Translations under genes and position numbers: made by a program
Assembly: GCA_020284085.1 (NCBI GenBank)
Contig: JACEVL010000687.1
Location: 107,849 to 171,848 of the forward strand
Direction of reading: 5' to 3'
Length of the DNA: 64,000 nucleotides
From: Aporrectodea caliginosa
Taxonomy: Eukaryota > Annelida > Clitellata > Crassiclitellata > Lumbricidae
Notes under the pieces: generated by a model
The model's input: only the letters and a program-made list of their open reading frames with translations
Database searches by the model: none
Told to the model about the DNA's origin: nothing
Shown: positions 46,581 through 59,100 of the stretch, piece by piece
Position numbering within the stretch: the stretch's first letter is position 1
Layout: every line of letters begins with the position of its first letter

Positions 46581-47790
46581 AACTGTGTGTTCATTGATTT
46601 TTCTATTCTGGTAGGTAGGCCTATGTAGGTAAGTTTTAAAATGCTGTATCTACAGTGTTTGTTCCTTGAATTTCTATTCTGTTAGGTATGTAGGTAAGAT
46701 TTTAAAATGCTGTATCTAGAGTGGCTGAATGAGGTAAATTTGACTTGCTGTTGGCGTGGTTGGATTAATACATGATCAGATGTCATGTTTATTGTTGCAT
46801 GATCAGCTAAAACAAATTGTCTAAAGGTGATTGCTGTTAGTTTTATATATCAAAATCATGTTTTTAGTCGAATCTTAACACTTCTGTAGCAATTTAAGAT
46901 TATACTTAGAGCATCCGTCGATGATACTCCCATGCAGAACATGCTCCGGGTTACCCAGGACAGCACGGAAAAGTCGGGTGTTGGCTTGATGGCACGTATT
47001 AAATTTGCTCATAGGTCGGATTGTGGCTGGGAAGGTATCTCGAGCGGTTCAGTTTATTTATTGCCGATTGGAGCTTGATCCTATATCCTGCTGCGGCCAG
47101 AGAGATATAGTCGTTTCCCCGGGCAAGGACTTAAAATGATTGCTGTACATTTGTACGTGATTAGCCGTGACGTCTTTCATGTAGTCCACTAGCAATCATT
47201 TTACAGATATGCGACTACTATAGATGTTAACCCCTCCTTATAAGAATAACGACATTTATTTCATCCTATTAATAACTCGTCATTACAGCGCATGTCCATC
47301 ATTCGAAAGTTAAAACACTCTCCCACCACAAATTTCTTGAAAAATTGTGATAAAAATTATGGGTTTTGAATCCTCTGATTCCTCTCCCTCCCTACCGGTA
47401 CCTTAATTGAGACCTTCCTGCTTCAATGCTACACATTCAGCGCATCCATATCTGGGCTTCATACCTATGATGCCTGCCTGACCGTCGTTAATTTTTGACT
47501 GAGCGCCTGTGATTGGCACTAATTGCTGTGAATAAAAACAGATTTTGTGCTAATCGATTTCGATGACCATCCCTAACCATTAATTGTCCCAGGTAGCCAC
47601 TGTAGCCACATTAGTAATAGCGTACGTAGGACCTACGTACGGCTCAGGCATCTCTGTGCGAGAGTACGTGCGGAGCGCGGTTCAGCTCCCGATGATGGCT
47701 AAGCTTATTTGTAAGTTATTTCAGAGAATTAGATCTCGGGCCAGCACGGGCCGGTTCGTACACGGAGACCTTAATGGCGTGGCACCCATT
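46581..47790 (+). other. 3' flank of gene C and start of C-D spacer
   Basis: The first 350 bp match the flanks of A, B and D. On the minus strand about 47140-46995 reads GNDYISLAAAGYRIKLQSAI and stops; this could be a LINE or gene-tail fragment but I cannot assign it. From 47270 the sequence follows the A-B spacer. Confidence 0.4.
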
Positions 47791-48175
47791 CAAGAGGGCA
47801 GCGGCGTAACCAGGGATTGGAAAAAATTACGCATTTTCCAACACTGAGGGGAGGGGTCTGGGGTGTGCCCCTCCCCAGGGTAAGAAAATTTTTAAATTAG
47901 GTTTTGTAAAGGTGCGTTTTGGAGAGCATCTTTTTGGTTAAAAGTAATAGCATTTTACACCTGTTCTTTGGCAAATTATATAATTTAATAATCTTCTTAA
48001 TAAAATTGGCTCAGCCGTAAAGTCCCAGCAACCAACGTATAGTCTGGATACAGACAGACTCAACAAAGAACTGCAATAAGCTGAAGCATTGAAATTTTAT
48101 ACTTTCACAATGAACATGTAGGCCTAGTTGTCAGTTTTCTATGCACGGTCAGTTTTTTTACATTTGGAATAAAAT

Positions 48176-48177
<2 letters not shown>

Positions 48178-48207
<30 letters not shown>

Positions 48208-48317
48208 CTTTTCTTTATTAAGCGCCTGACAAACGCACTGCGCTGTACATTTACATGTTATGCAATTGAAACAATCTTAACTAGTTAACTACTAACAGAA
48301 CAGACAGCTTGTAATAA
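48178..48317 (-). mobile_element. 5'-truncated SINE inside the hAT element
   Basis: Same body and (TTA)n tail as 22259-22385, but the copy ends at GACAGCTTGTAAT and lacks the tRNA-like head. Nested in the hAT at 47799-50326, so it was carried or inserted later. Confidence 0.75.
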
Positions 48318-49362
48318 AACAAACAGACTAACTGTATATAGGCCCTATCTATGGTTGTGATGCTTCTTAAAAACGCATAAAACGCGCCTGTCCATCATGA
48401 ACATTATTCTAAATTTATAACTGAGTTGTCCCTACGCTGTCAAAGACAAGTGCAATACGTCGATGACCAGAAGCGTCAAAAGATCGTAACACATTTTCAA
48501 CGTTGACTTCTCGACTGGGGTAAATGTTTAGCAGTGCCAACGATGACAGTCTCTCCGCTCCCATGGTGTTACGTAGATATGTCTTTAAGCGTTTTTAATT
48601 TCTCCCACGTCCCAAACAAGTGCGTGAATCCGCCTCTATACAACCTAAACATATCTTTTGTATTTTACACAATCCAGTCAACATATTATATTATTAGAAC
48701 ACATAGCGCAATGTTACGTCTCAAACTAACAAGAAATATAGGGTTCAAGGTGGCATTTTTGTTTTTAAACCGTGGTACAATTTTCAATACATAAACCTAA
48801 CAGCGTTCGAATCTAGAAAGTGGTCCAAAGGGAATGTCATTATGTCAATATTATTTTCAAGTATTGCTATGTAGGTCCACAGACAGCCAGAGATATTTAT
48901 CAGCTCATGGCCTAGCGGCTATGGCTCCGTGCACCAGCCTGAGAACCCTCAGGCATATCAGCGCTAGTGCCTCGAGCGTACTGCAAGCTGCATTGGTTTC
49001 CCAGTCACTTTTAGTACACGCTCGTCGTTAAGGTCGGGCAGACATTGATAGTCTGTTTCAGGTCTAGCGCTTTTGACCTCGAGTGATGCATAGGCCTACG
49101 CAATGCACAATTACTTAACTGTGTCAACAAAAAAACAGTACTCATTGGAAAACTCGAGGTTTGTTTTCAGAACATTAAAAGCTCTAGCAAAAAATTGTGA
49201 CTTAGCCAATACTGAAGTGGTGTGAATGAAAACAGCAAAGACAAAGCAATAGTATTTGGTTAATTAAGCCAACAATTTCGAACTATGACTAGCTAATTCA
49301 GCTGTCCTTAATTGGCAAGCCTGTCGCTTTATCCATGGCTCCATACTTGCCAGACTTAACCA

Positions 49363-49700
49363 GTTTAGCTTTTCATCAATCCGAATTCTATTTAACAGTG
49401 ATTCTTTTCATCAATAACACTTCTATATAGCAAGGATTCTTTTCATCAATCCCACTTCTCTTTAAGCAAAGAATTATTCTGATCAATCCAACTTCTAGTT
49501 CAACGATAAACTATTTTCGACAATCCAGCTTACATTTAGGTAAACAATTATTTTCATCAGTCCAGCTTCTATATAGGTTAACAATTATTTTCTTCAAGCC
49601 AGCTTCCATTTACGCGATCATTCTCATCAATTCAGCTTCCATTTAGGTAGGATAAACAATTATTTTCATCAATCCAGCTTCCACTTTAAATTGACAATAT
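49363..49700 (-). repeat. 37-bp-ladder array inside the hAT element
   Basis: About eight units of TTTTCATCAATCCAGCTTCTA type ending in TTTAAATTGACAATATCAAAT, the inner end of the TIR element. The outer CCGTAGTTTAGG terminus is missing. Confidence 0.75.
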
Positions 49701-50562
49701 CAAATATGCCCATGCAAAACAATTTGAGCACCTTAACTGGAGAATAACCATCTTTAACTTAATTCCTAACGCTGCATGTTCTTTAACATAGCTTATTCAA
49801 ATACAATATCCTTCATTGGGCGTATACAAGATTTCTCATTCACACTTACCAGCTTTAGATTCTTCAGCCATCTCATCCTCACGGTCATAACGTCTTAATT
49901 TAGTGTTGACAGTCTCAATTTCTCCACCACATTCTTCATTAGGCCTATCGGTAAATCGCTTTTTGTGCGAAAATCCGAACTTAAATAAACTCATTTTACG
50001 TCGCAGTTGGTAAAAGCCTCGTTTATAATTCTAACGTCTAACGAAGCCAATTATTATAGAAGACGCATTGAGACGCTGCAAGAGTAGCATAGATTTACGG
50101 AAAAGAGCGGCGGCGGCATAATTGACATAGATCGAGGAAACTAAGTAAGTAATCTATAGATCGTTTGTAAAAGCATGCGATTTATAAAAAATTGTAACCT
50201 AGAATTAGAAATTCAACGAATAAAAGTAATCTACGATGTCAATAAGTATTCTAAACGGTTTGAATTTTTAGAGCTGTTAAAATCTTTACGCATTTGCGTA
50301 ATTGCGTAATGCTAGTTACGCGCCTGCAAGAGGGCATCGGAGGTGGTCGATCTGACCCGATCAATTCATTGAAAATGAGCAGAGTAGAGGCCATACGATC
50401 GCTTTAGTACAGCGTTAATGCATGCAGTTGCTTGGATTCCGCTCACGTCCGGGACGTGAAGCCGTGTAGAGAATAGACTAGTCCAGTAGTCCTACATCTA
50501 TCTATGTAGGCATAAGTATTGGATATCCCGTTTAATCAGTGCATATTTTAACTGTAACTACT

Positions 50563-50640
50563 GGGACAAATGTCCCAGTAGTTTTAGGATTTGCCCCAGT
50601 AGTTTTAGGATATGTCCCAGTAGTTTTGGTGATTTGTCCT
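50563..50640. repeat. 22-bp minisatellite
   Basis: Three to four copies of GTCCCAGTAGTTTTAGGATT-type units. The word CCCAGTAGT recurs at about 51024, where it is isolated. Confidence 0.75.
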
Positions 50641-51124
50641 AGGTAATACTCTAATTTCATGTTAGCTTCCAATAACTTAGGAATCACAGTAGCAGACTTT
50701 GTCCCACTAGTCAGGGGCGTAATGAGGGGGGGGGGGCAAAATGAATGAATGCCTCCCCAATTTTGTGTTTGAAAGAAATCAGACACGAATAGGTACTAAG
50801 TGTACTAACTAGCCTACTAAGTAGCTGTTATGTATAAAATGAGGCTTCTAACAATTTTCTTCTGGAAAAAGAGGCAAAAAGCAAAAAAAAAGGTCATAAG
50901 AAATTTTGGCGGAAGTTATAGCAGAAATTTTGGCGGAAGTAATGAAGAAAATTGTTTGGGAAAAGTGTTGTCCCCGTCCCCGGGCGCCCGAAACCCTAGT
51001 TAGTTTTACGCCAGCTACTGGTCCCAGTAGTCCAAATCCGTTAAAATATGCACTGCGTTTAATCATTGCCCACAAAAATTTAATGTCGCCCCGATTCTTT
51101 TTACACCGGATATTATAATATAGG

Positions 51125-51125
<1 letters not shown>

Positions 51126-51190
<65 letters not shown>

Positions 51191-51202
51191 CTCTCTCTCT
51201 CT
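51126..51202. repeat. (TA)n followed by (CT)n microsatellite
   Basis: About 65 bp of TA dinucleotides with one CA interruption, then CTCTCTCTCTCT. Confidence 0.95.
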
Positions 51203-51309
51203 TTGTTTAATAAAACAGACTGACAAACCGCAGTGAGTTACATAATGGAAAGGCAGACAAATCTAAATAATATTATAATGGGGTGAAGTGCCTAAACTAG
51301 AGTATGTAA

Positions 51310-52178
51310 GGGGCCGTTCACATATTATATAACGCTCAAAGGGGTAGGTGTGTGGGTTCCTGTTTTGTTAGCGTTATAGGTTTATGGTGGGTGGGGTAGG
51401 TTCAAGGTTTCGTTATATAACAAACTTTTTCAGCTTATGCTATTTTGCTTGTTTGTCTGACCATTGGACTTTCACTGTAATATTTTAATAAATATTCTTC
51501 ATTACAAATTGTGTTTTAGTTACTTACTCACTCAGTGCTTTGCATAATATGGGATGTGGCTAGCTGGGTAGGTAGCAGCGCTCTATTTCAAACTATTCGA
51601 GGGTGGCCATATTGTTCATTTAGGACGCATTCTCAATCAAGAAATCAATAAATTTCGTTTAATATTCAAAGTATCACACTGACAGGTCGCAACTTGTGAC
51701 AAGTATAAGGTAACAAAATTGTCTTTAATAGCTCTGAGAGTTAGCCATGAATTAATTGGTTATTATACCATTGACTCAGTTCTGACAGCTACAAGTTGAA
51801 AATAAGATAATTAGAATAGTGGTGTTGTAAGTTACGGCAGCTTAAATGAGGTGATGAATGAGCGAATGAGGTGATAAACATAATCCAGTCACTATTAAAG
51901 TGCTATTAACTAACATTGTATTGTTATAAATCCTGGACAATATCAACTTGACAGTATGATAATAATAATAATGAAATTTTTCCAGTTGTGTAATACAATA
52001 AGGTCCACTGTGTATGTCTTTGAATGTGCTTATAGACTGGGGGGGTTAGGGGGGTAGGAAGCATATCTGTTATATAATATAGGGGTGGGGGTCACAGCTG
52101 CTGTTATGTAACGTTATTAGGGGTGGGGGGTAGGCAAAAAATTGAGATTTTTGCGTTATATAATATGTGAACGGCCCC
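51310..52178. mobile_element. MITE with GGGGCCGTTCACATATTATA ends
   Basis: Inverted ends start GGGGCCGTTCACATATTATA and match for at least 27 bp. Flanks are TAA and TAG, an imperfect 3-bp duplication. Length 869 bp. GT/GGGGTAGG-rich blocks lie inside both ends and an AT-rich middle has a (TAA)n run. No coding capacity. Confidence 0.82.
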
Positions 52179-52842
52179 TAGGCTATTATTATTATGCTAC
52201 CGTAATTTATAAAGAATTCTAGGTATGAAATTTCTGTCATGTAGGGTTTTATTCTCTACAGCCAGATTTTATCCGCAAGTGTTGTTATTCGTCGATTTTT
52301 CTTCATAAATGTAATGAACCGAAATGCATAATTTTGGTATACAAAGAAGACGTGAAACCGTCCTGTCCGCCAGAGGCCTACGCTCCAACTAGCATATGAC
52401 ATTGATTAGGACTTACCAGTCCCGCGTATTATATGTCTTTGGAAAATGTAGATTCTTTGTGTCGCGGTAAATTTAGACTGATTAAGTTAGAAGTTTTACA
52501 TTTCTGTATTTTTTTCTGCGTTTGGTTTAGGGTGGGTGGGTTTTGGTCTGGACTAATAATTCCCAGATTTATTTTTCTATAATCAGTGGTATCGACTGCT
52601 TGTGTTCACCATCGATGGTGGGATGGTGTTCAATTCACCTCAACGATAATAAAGGATAGTGCCACAGTGGTAACTGAGCTGGAACTCGTGGCTAAGTGCG
52701 CGGAAACACGTAATCTCATATTAAATTAAAAACGACATGAGGTGATAATTTGGAGGGTGATGGGGCGTGCGGGGCAGGTGGTTGTCTCCGCCGCCATTCC
52801 AGGAGTAGCCAGAGGCGATAGCTTGAATGTCCTATGGTTTAT

Positions 52843-53181
52843 GTGGGGTCAGCCCGAATCCCCGAAACCCGAAAACGCTGAAAACAGATAAAAGCCCGAT
52901 TTCCCGAAAACAGTTTTCGAGAAAGCGGCAGAGCTATTCAGAGTTAAATTGTAAACATGACATAGACTTAGCGTGGCCTTGATGTATATCGATATACTGC
53001 CTAGTGAAATGTTTATTTGTATAGCGTGGCCTTGATGTATATCGATATACTGCCTAGTGAAATGTTTATTTGTTAATTATTTTCTTTCGGGTCGGACTTA
53101 GAAAATCAATTTCGGGGATCCGGCCGAAATGCCGAAAAATGCCTTTCGGGGATTCGGGTTTCGGGGATTCGGCCCGCACCC
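52843..53181. mobile_element. Inverted-repeat element with CCCGAATCCCCGAAACCC ends
   Basis: The left end has GCCCGAATCCCCGAAACCCG. The right end has the inverted equivalent with an extra internal repeat of TTCGGGGAT. A 53-bp perfect tandem duplication lies inside (52969-53074). No clear target duplication. Confidence 0.6.
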
Positions 53182-53244
53182 GTATATGTTCATCGAAACC
53201 CTTAGCTCTTTGAGCCGCATATAACTTGAATATGCTGCAAAGCC

Positions 53245-53738
53245 GGTAATCCCGTAGTTTAGGTTGGTAAATTATTTTATATCGTCAAGTTAAAATGGAA
53301 GCTGGATTAAGCGAAAAAATTGTTTCACTAACTCGAAGTGGGATTGATGAAACCATTTCTGTCTTTAAATAGAAGTTGGATTGATCGGAATAATTTTTAC
53401 CGTAAATAGAAACTGGATTGATGAAACTAAGTTTTTGATGCAATAGAAGCTGGAATGATGAAAATAATTGTTTCCTGAAGTAGAAGCTGGACCCATGAGA
53501 ATAGTTCTTTGCTTGAATAAAAGTTCCATTGATGAAAAATATTTTTTTTGTTAAATAGAAGTTGGATAATTTTTTTTTCACGAAATGGAAGCTGGATCGA
53601 TGAAAAAAAATTTCTCAATTAAATGAAAGCGGGATTGATGATAGTTATCATGGACATAAGTAGACTGCTTACTTACCAACGTGAAGTACGGCATTGAAGA
53701 CATTCAAATAATTTACCAACCTAAACTACGGAATAACC
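53245..53738. mobile_element. Intact 37-bp-ladder TIR element (reference copy)
   Basis: Length 494 bp. Left end GGTAATCCCGTAGTTTAGGT, right end its inverted counterpart with GGTTATTCCGTAGTTTAGGT. Perfect 8-bp duplication GCAAAGCC at 53237-53244 and 53739-53746. Inside are about nine direct units of 37 bp (GAAGCTGGATTGATGAAA plus variable half), then a unique block around CATGGACATAAGTAGACTGC. The 8-bp duplication suggests hAT-like mobilisation. No ORF of its own. Confidence 0.88.
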
Positions 53739-53746
53739 GCAAAGCC

Positions 53747-54200
53747 AGACAGGCTATAAAGCGTAGTGCAATTCTTGGTTCTCAGGGCATTTCTAGCCTT
53801 GAGCTCTATGATGTGCACACCAGCGTGGTGGGGATTTGCTGGGCGGCAAGGAAAATAGGCTTCAGACTGATGAGTTGGCTGATCCATTTGCAGTACCTCC
53901 CCAGTGACAATCCTACTTTTGAACAAGCCGACATTTATCTCTTTTCTGGAGCTCTGAGAAATTCGGGCCATGTGCTGCAAAGGCTACACCCTCTGAAAGA
54001 GGCAGATAGTATAGTCTATACAGTTCGGTCTGGAAGCTGGTATAATAAAGAATATACTTACTCTCCTCATCTCTCCTCATCTCTTTCTAAACTAAAATCC
54101 TGCCTTTTCCCTCGGGTTGCTCGCACTGGGAGCGCTTCTGAAACGCTTTTGCTGTGAGAAGTGCTGTATAAATAGCCAAATACAATACAATACTCGCTTA
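53747..54200 (+). mobile_element. Probable LINE or SINE 3' fragment
   Basis: The last part reads SKLKSCLFPRVARTGSASE, then GTGCTGTATAAATAGCC and (AATAC)n. This resembles the ORF2 tail and 3' end of the LINE at 38543-38796. The upstream part (53747-54000) has an open frame I do not recognise. Confidence 0.45.
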
Positions 54201-54268
54201 CATAAAACAGGACTGTAGTAACTGGAATTAGCCTGATGCACTAGACATCAACCTCTAATCAGGTCAAT

Positions 54269-55389
54269 CAGGGCCGGCCTTAGGCACAGGCAAAGCAGGC
54301 AGTTGCTTAGGGCGCCAAAAGTTAGGGGGCGCCATTTTCACAAAAATGTGTGTAAACAGTTTCATGTTTTTCACTTTTTAGCCAATTTTTCAATTCCAGT
54401 GATTATTTTCATCTGAATTCTAAACTTTCGAGTATGGAACAAATTTGAAGTAGGCTAATTATTTATTTCATTTCACCTTGTCAAGTAATTAAATTTCAAC
54501 ACCACACAAATTTTAGTTTAGCCATTAAAATTCAATTATTTCACGAGTGTCTGTAGGCCTACTCTGCTGCAGTTTGTGTGTAGACTGTAATAAAACTGAC
54601 CGTCAGTAAATCTGATTCTGACAGACTGACGTCTTTAATGCCAACAATTCTGGAATTATTGTAATATATCTATGCATCTTTATTTGTTGACGGCCGAGCA
54701 GACATTGCAGTTGCATTAATTAAGTTAATTACCTGTAAAATCTGTTCATTTTAACAACAGTTTTCTTAATTATATCTAAATCTTGTCAAATTAAAATTTT
54801 TATTTTAAAAACTATGTCAAACCCTACGAAGTGTCAGAAGTTATCGGGTGCTCAAAATTGTAAGCAAATATAAGAAACAGAAGTAAGCATCGAAAAGCAA
54901 AAGGGATGACTTTCCCGTTTCAACAAAACTTAAACTACTTTAACTGTTAGCGTTAGTGTCGAGTCATCAGCTATTAATTCATTTGCAATATACTAATATT
55001 GCAGGTGTTTGCTTAAATTGCTTTCAGTTTTATTGTGTTTTGATATACTGAAACCTGATGGAGAAATACTACAAGCAGAAGAAAATTTCTAAATACCACA
55101 AGAAATATTTTTTTAAATAGGCCTAAATATTTTTTTCTCTTTCGGTAATTCTAATTTTTCTGTAATTTGAAGTGCTTTTGCTTTTTTACCATTCCCAAAA
55201 ATTCAAATTATCCGGAAGTTAGTGCACTAATAAATAATAATAGTTATATTATAGTAATAATACCTAAATGACTCAGTTGAGTGTAATGTTCATCATTGGG
55301 CTGTGACGTGTGGTGGACCTCGTGGTGGGGTCAGAGGGCGCCAAATGTATGCTTTGCCTGGGGCGCCATTTGGGCTAGGGCCGGCCCTG
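54269..55389. mobile_element. hAT-type transposon, 1.1 kb, 5' flank of gene D
   Basis: Ends CAGGGCCGGCCTTAGG and, inverted, CAGGGCCGGCCCTAG. Perfect 8-bp duplication AGGTCAAT at 54261-54268 and 55390-55397. Subterminal GGGCGCCA blocks are on both sides. No transposase frame. Empty paralogous sites occur at about 13937 and 34990. Confidence 0.9.
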
Positions 55390-55397
55390 AGGTCAAT

Positions 55398-56146
55398 ATC
55401 CAGAAGATTAGTACACTAAGAGATAGGACAGCCAGCATGCTAGTTAAGCAATTTAAAAACTAAGTCTTAAGTTGTGAACAAAATTGGGTATACCTGAACA
55501 CTGAAACCCAATTCCCCAAGTGATGAAAATGGAAAATTGACAAATTGGGTAAATAATTTTTCTACCAAGTGTTTTATACTCAGGATACTAGTATGAACTA
55601 ATTGCCCAGTAAACAATATGTTTGCAATATAGACTAAAGTTATCTATTTGTACAAAAATAATTTTGTTTTCACTTTGAAAATAGATTTTAGAGATCTCGT
55701 GGAAATTCAATTTTGGGATTTGTCACACTGCCCATTCTTTCATGGGAACCATGTACTGATTAATTACCTATTTACTCAATAGTTTTCCTGTAATTGCAGT
55801 GATGTACTTTCACAATTTCGGGTATCCATACTGCAAAACACATTTCTTGACCATTGGGCAGATGCACAATTGTACATGATAGTTTACATTTGATTGATAT
55901 GTTGTTGATTTAACTGCCCAGTGTTCATTAGAACTAAACTGTTACTGAAAGCACTATGTTAAGTATGTGAACTTTTTCTGTTGTAGGTTGATCGGGTTTC
56001 TAAGCTATCAATTTACTTAACTCTGCACAAGTACTAGTAACAAATCCAAGTGCATTCCTCCAACTGATGCCTGTGCATTATTATTGAGGTGTGTTAGAAG
56101 TTTTTAGGTTAGCATCAGTTGTCCTACTCGTCTGTGAAAAGCACGT
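55398..56146 (+). promoter_or_regulatory. 5' flank of TRIM gene D
   Basis: Aligns with 13940-15233 and 35000-36989. Parts present in A, such as the segment around 14500-14740, seem to be missing. The block before the ATG is conserved, but the start context reads AGCACGTATGG instead of AGCAGGTATGG. Confidence 0.5.
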
Positions 56147-59100
56147 ATGGCAGCTAAGGGAGCACTTGTGATGGAGAAGCTTAGAGATGAAACGGAGTGC
56201 TGCATATGCACTGGAACCTTTATAGATCCACGAGTTTTGCCTTGCCTTCATACGTTCTGCCTGAAATGTCTTGAAACTAATGTTGCATCATTGAGGATAA
56301 GACCACGGCAGCTGATGCAATGTCCTGTGTGTAGAAAGGATTTCAATATTCCTGATTCTGGACTGGCAGGATTGCAGAAGAACTTTCTTGTTGAGCGGCT
56401 AATCGACATCGTCAAAGCACCAAATTCCGGAGAGAGTAAATCAACAGGTATTCCATGTGAGGCATGTCTGGAAGAAGTGGATCCTTGCCTGTCAACCACA
56501 GTTGAACCAGCAGAAATGTACTGTGCAGACTGTAAGCAGAAGCTCTGTAATGAATGCTCTGTTCATCACCGGAAAAACAAAATGACAAAACTGCACAAAA
56601 TTAGTCGGCTTGCTGACGAGTTCAAAACTAAGCTCAAGAACTGTATTAAGAGATGTTGCAGAGAACATTGGTCAGACATTTTTGTCTATTGTTTGGATTG
56701 CATGGATGACTTCTGTCCACGTTGCTCTGGTCATGTTCATAAGCTGCACAGATCTTCAAGTAGGGGAAAGATCATTGATGAGTACAGTGAACTAGTTGAT
56801 GCGAAAGTCAATGAATTTATGGATGTGGAACATTGTGCCCAAAAAGTGAAAGAAGAAATAGAGAAAAAGGAAGATGCTTTCATCCAAAAAATGGATATAT
56901 TGGAAAAATTAGTTTCTGAGAGAAGTGACACAATTAAAAAGCTTGTAGATTCCCATGCCAAATTGTTGCTGGATGAAATTGAGTTGAAAAAGCAGAAAAA
57001 GTTGGATGCTATTAAGCTTGAGAAGGAACAGCTTGATAAGCTGCAGGCTAGTGTGATTGGTTATCATGAGGACTGCTCTGAGAGAAAGGAGTTTCAGACT
57101 ATTGAGGCTGTGATTCTTACCATGAACTCACTGAAAGCAAAGGCCGAAGAGCTGACACAACTACGTGATGCTTGTTTGAATCGTTTTGATTCTAGTCATG
57201 TGGAAGTTGCCTTCAAAGAGTCGGATATCACTGACTTTCTTGGGAAAAGTAATGTCGTTGGACATGTTGAAGGTACTTAGGTCACTTCCACCTTTGTTTG
57301 CTTAACAGTATTAACAAAATAGAATGTTGTATATGTACATTGCTTAATCCTCTGATGACGAGTGGCATTGGGTTTCCACACTTTTAGTACGTGCTCGTCT
57401 GCTCATCGTTAAAGGGGTTTAGAAAGTTTATATACTCATGCATTTGTTAAGAAGTATTGTTACACCCACAAGCAGACTTTGGGCTTCTATGAGTTTCTTT
57501 AACACGGTACTTGACATACAATATTAAGTCTCTAGAAACAAACTACATGTAACTAAGTAACAGCATTTATAAGTCACAATGCATTCAAGCACTATATAAT
57601 ACCGAAGATTGTAAGATGTTCCTTCAGTTTCCAAGTCCGTGTAACTAAGGCATATAATATTATGGCCCTTTGGGAGCAAAATTTTCAATCCAAGTCATTG
57701 TAATTCTAGGGCATTTAGTTCCCTTTTGGAACTAATTTCCTAGTTAGTGTAATATATGTCATTAGAGGCCCTTTCAGGAGCCAATTTCCAAGTCAGCCTA
57801 ATTTTAGGGCTTTTATGCATAGTTTGAATTAAGCAAAGCTGTTTAGAAGACTGATGCCCCTTAATTTCTGGTTCACCTTTGGTATTAATCAGTACTTAAA
57901 CGAAACCTATTTTATGTGAATATACAGGTGCTGTGTAGTAACAAGATCATTTTCAATGTTTACAACTGTGTTATAATAGAATTTGTGTGGAATATGCTAT
58001 GCCAAATTATGCTACCTACTGTTCACAACGTTTTTTAGTTGTCGAAACGAAAGCTCAAGTCAAGTCATCACACTCGTATGACCAATCTGCTCAGCCTGCT
58101 AAAGAACCAGTGCTGTTGGCAAGCATTGAAAAAGGTATGGGAACTTCTTAAATTATTTTTTTAATCTTCAATAGCTACTCAGTGCTATGATCACAAGGTT
58201 TTAGTGCAACTAATTTGACATCAATTAAGTAATTATGAAGTCATTAAATCTGGCGACTTTAAGTTGATACATATTTTTGAGTCGTTGGAATGGTTATGAA
58301 CATGGGATCTGCACATTGAGCATATTTTGTCAAACGTTGACAGATTTGACCGTTACTGCATCATTTATCTAATCTAATGACTTCTGTAACGCCGTTATCT
58401 TGACGTCCAAGACATCTGTCGGTCAGCGCTTCAAGAGAAATGGCATTAGAAAGTGACCCACTGGATATGCCAGGTTTTCCTGACACATTCTTATTGCGGA
58501 AACTTCTTACCAGGTAAATGGCCTCTGTTTCCACAATACTCGATCGAGCAATGTTCAGCAACAGTGTAATAGGATTGGAAAATGGAAATGCTCCCATAAT
58601 TATCGAACTCGTATACCCACCTTTATGTTCTGCCACTTCATGAGAATAAGTGCACTTGCTTAGAAGGCGTAAAGTGGCATTTTTTAATGATACTGGTTTA
58701 CGGTGGTAATATCACTGGCATGTTGGTTTACACCTTACATAAATAACCATGTATGCAGTTCTTTTGAGAGGTTTTTGGGTGTGATTATAATGTTGAACAT
58801 ATTGCTTGAGACATATGTTATGGAATATAAATGATGAAAGTTCTGTCTGTTGACAAATTAACCGGACTTTTCTGCAAATTAACGTACAGTTACATCAAGA
58901 TAAAGTACTTTATAATGCATAGTGAGACAGAGGTGAGAAATGGAATATGTAACGGTGAATCAGAGGAAGAAGAAGAACAGCAGTCCCTTAAGCTAGCCTG
59001 AGATATGATGTTTTAATGACTTCACGTTTTCTTATCCTCAGCATATGAGGTGGTGGCCTGTCCTCTCCCTTGCCCTGGTGCCTTCTCATCAACAGTAAGT

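Larger units (their letters stand above)
47799..50326. mobile_element. hAT-type transposon, 2.5 kb, C-D spacer
   Basis: Ends CAGCGGCGTAAC and, inverted, CAGGCGCGTAAC. Perfect 8-bp duplication CAAGAGGG at 47791-47798 and 50327-50334. Carries a G/C-rich GGGGAGGGGTCTGGGG stem near the left end, a truncated SINE (48178-48317) and a 37-bp ladder (49363-49700). No transposase frame recognised. The A-B spacer has the empty version of this site near 21480. Confidence 0.87.

Noticed and set aside
47584..47847. 87-residue open frame in the C-D spacer
   Set aside because: It crosses into the hAT left end and has no recognisable motif.
50709..51000. hAT element starting at CAGGGGCGTAATGAGG
   Set aside because: No matching right terminus or 8-bp duplication could be found.
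53681..54157. 158-residue protein gene
   Set aside because: It starts inside the TIR element and runs through a LINE-like 3' end, so the frame is a chance fusion.
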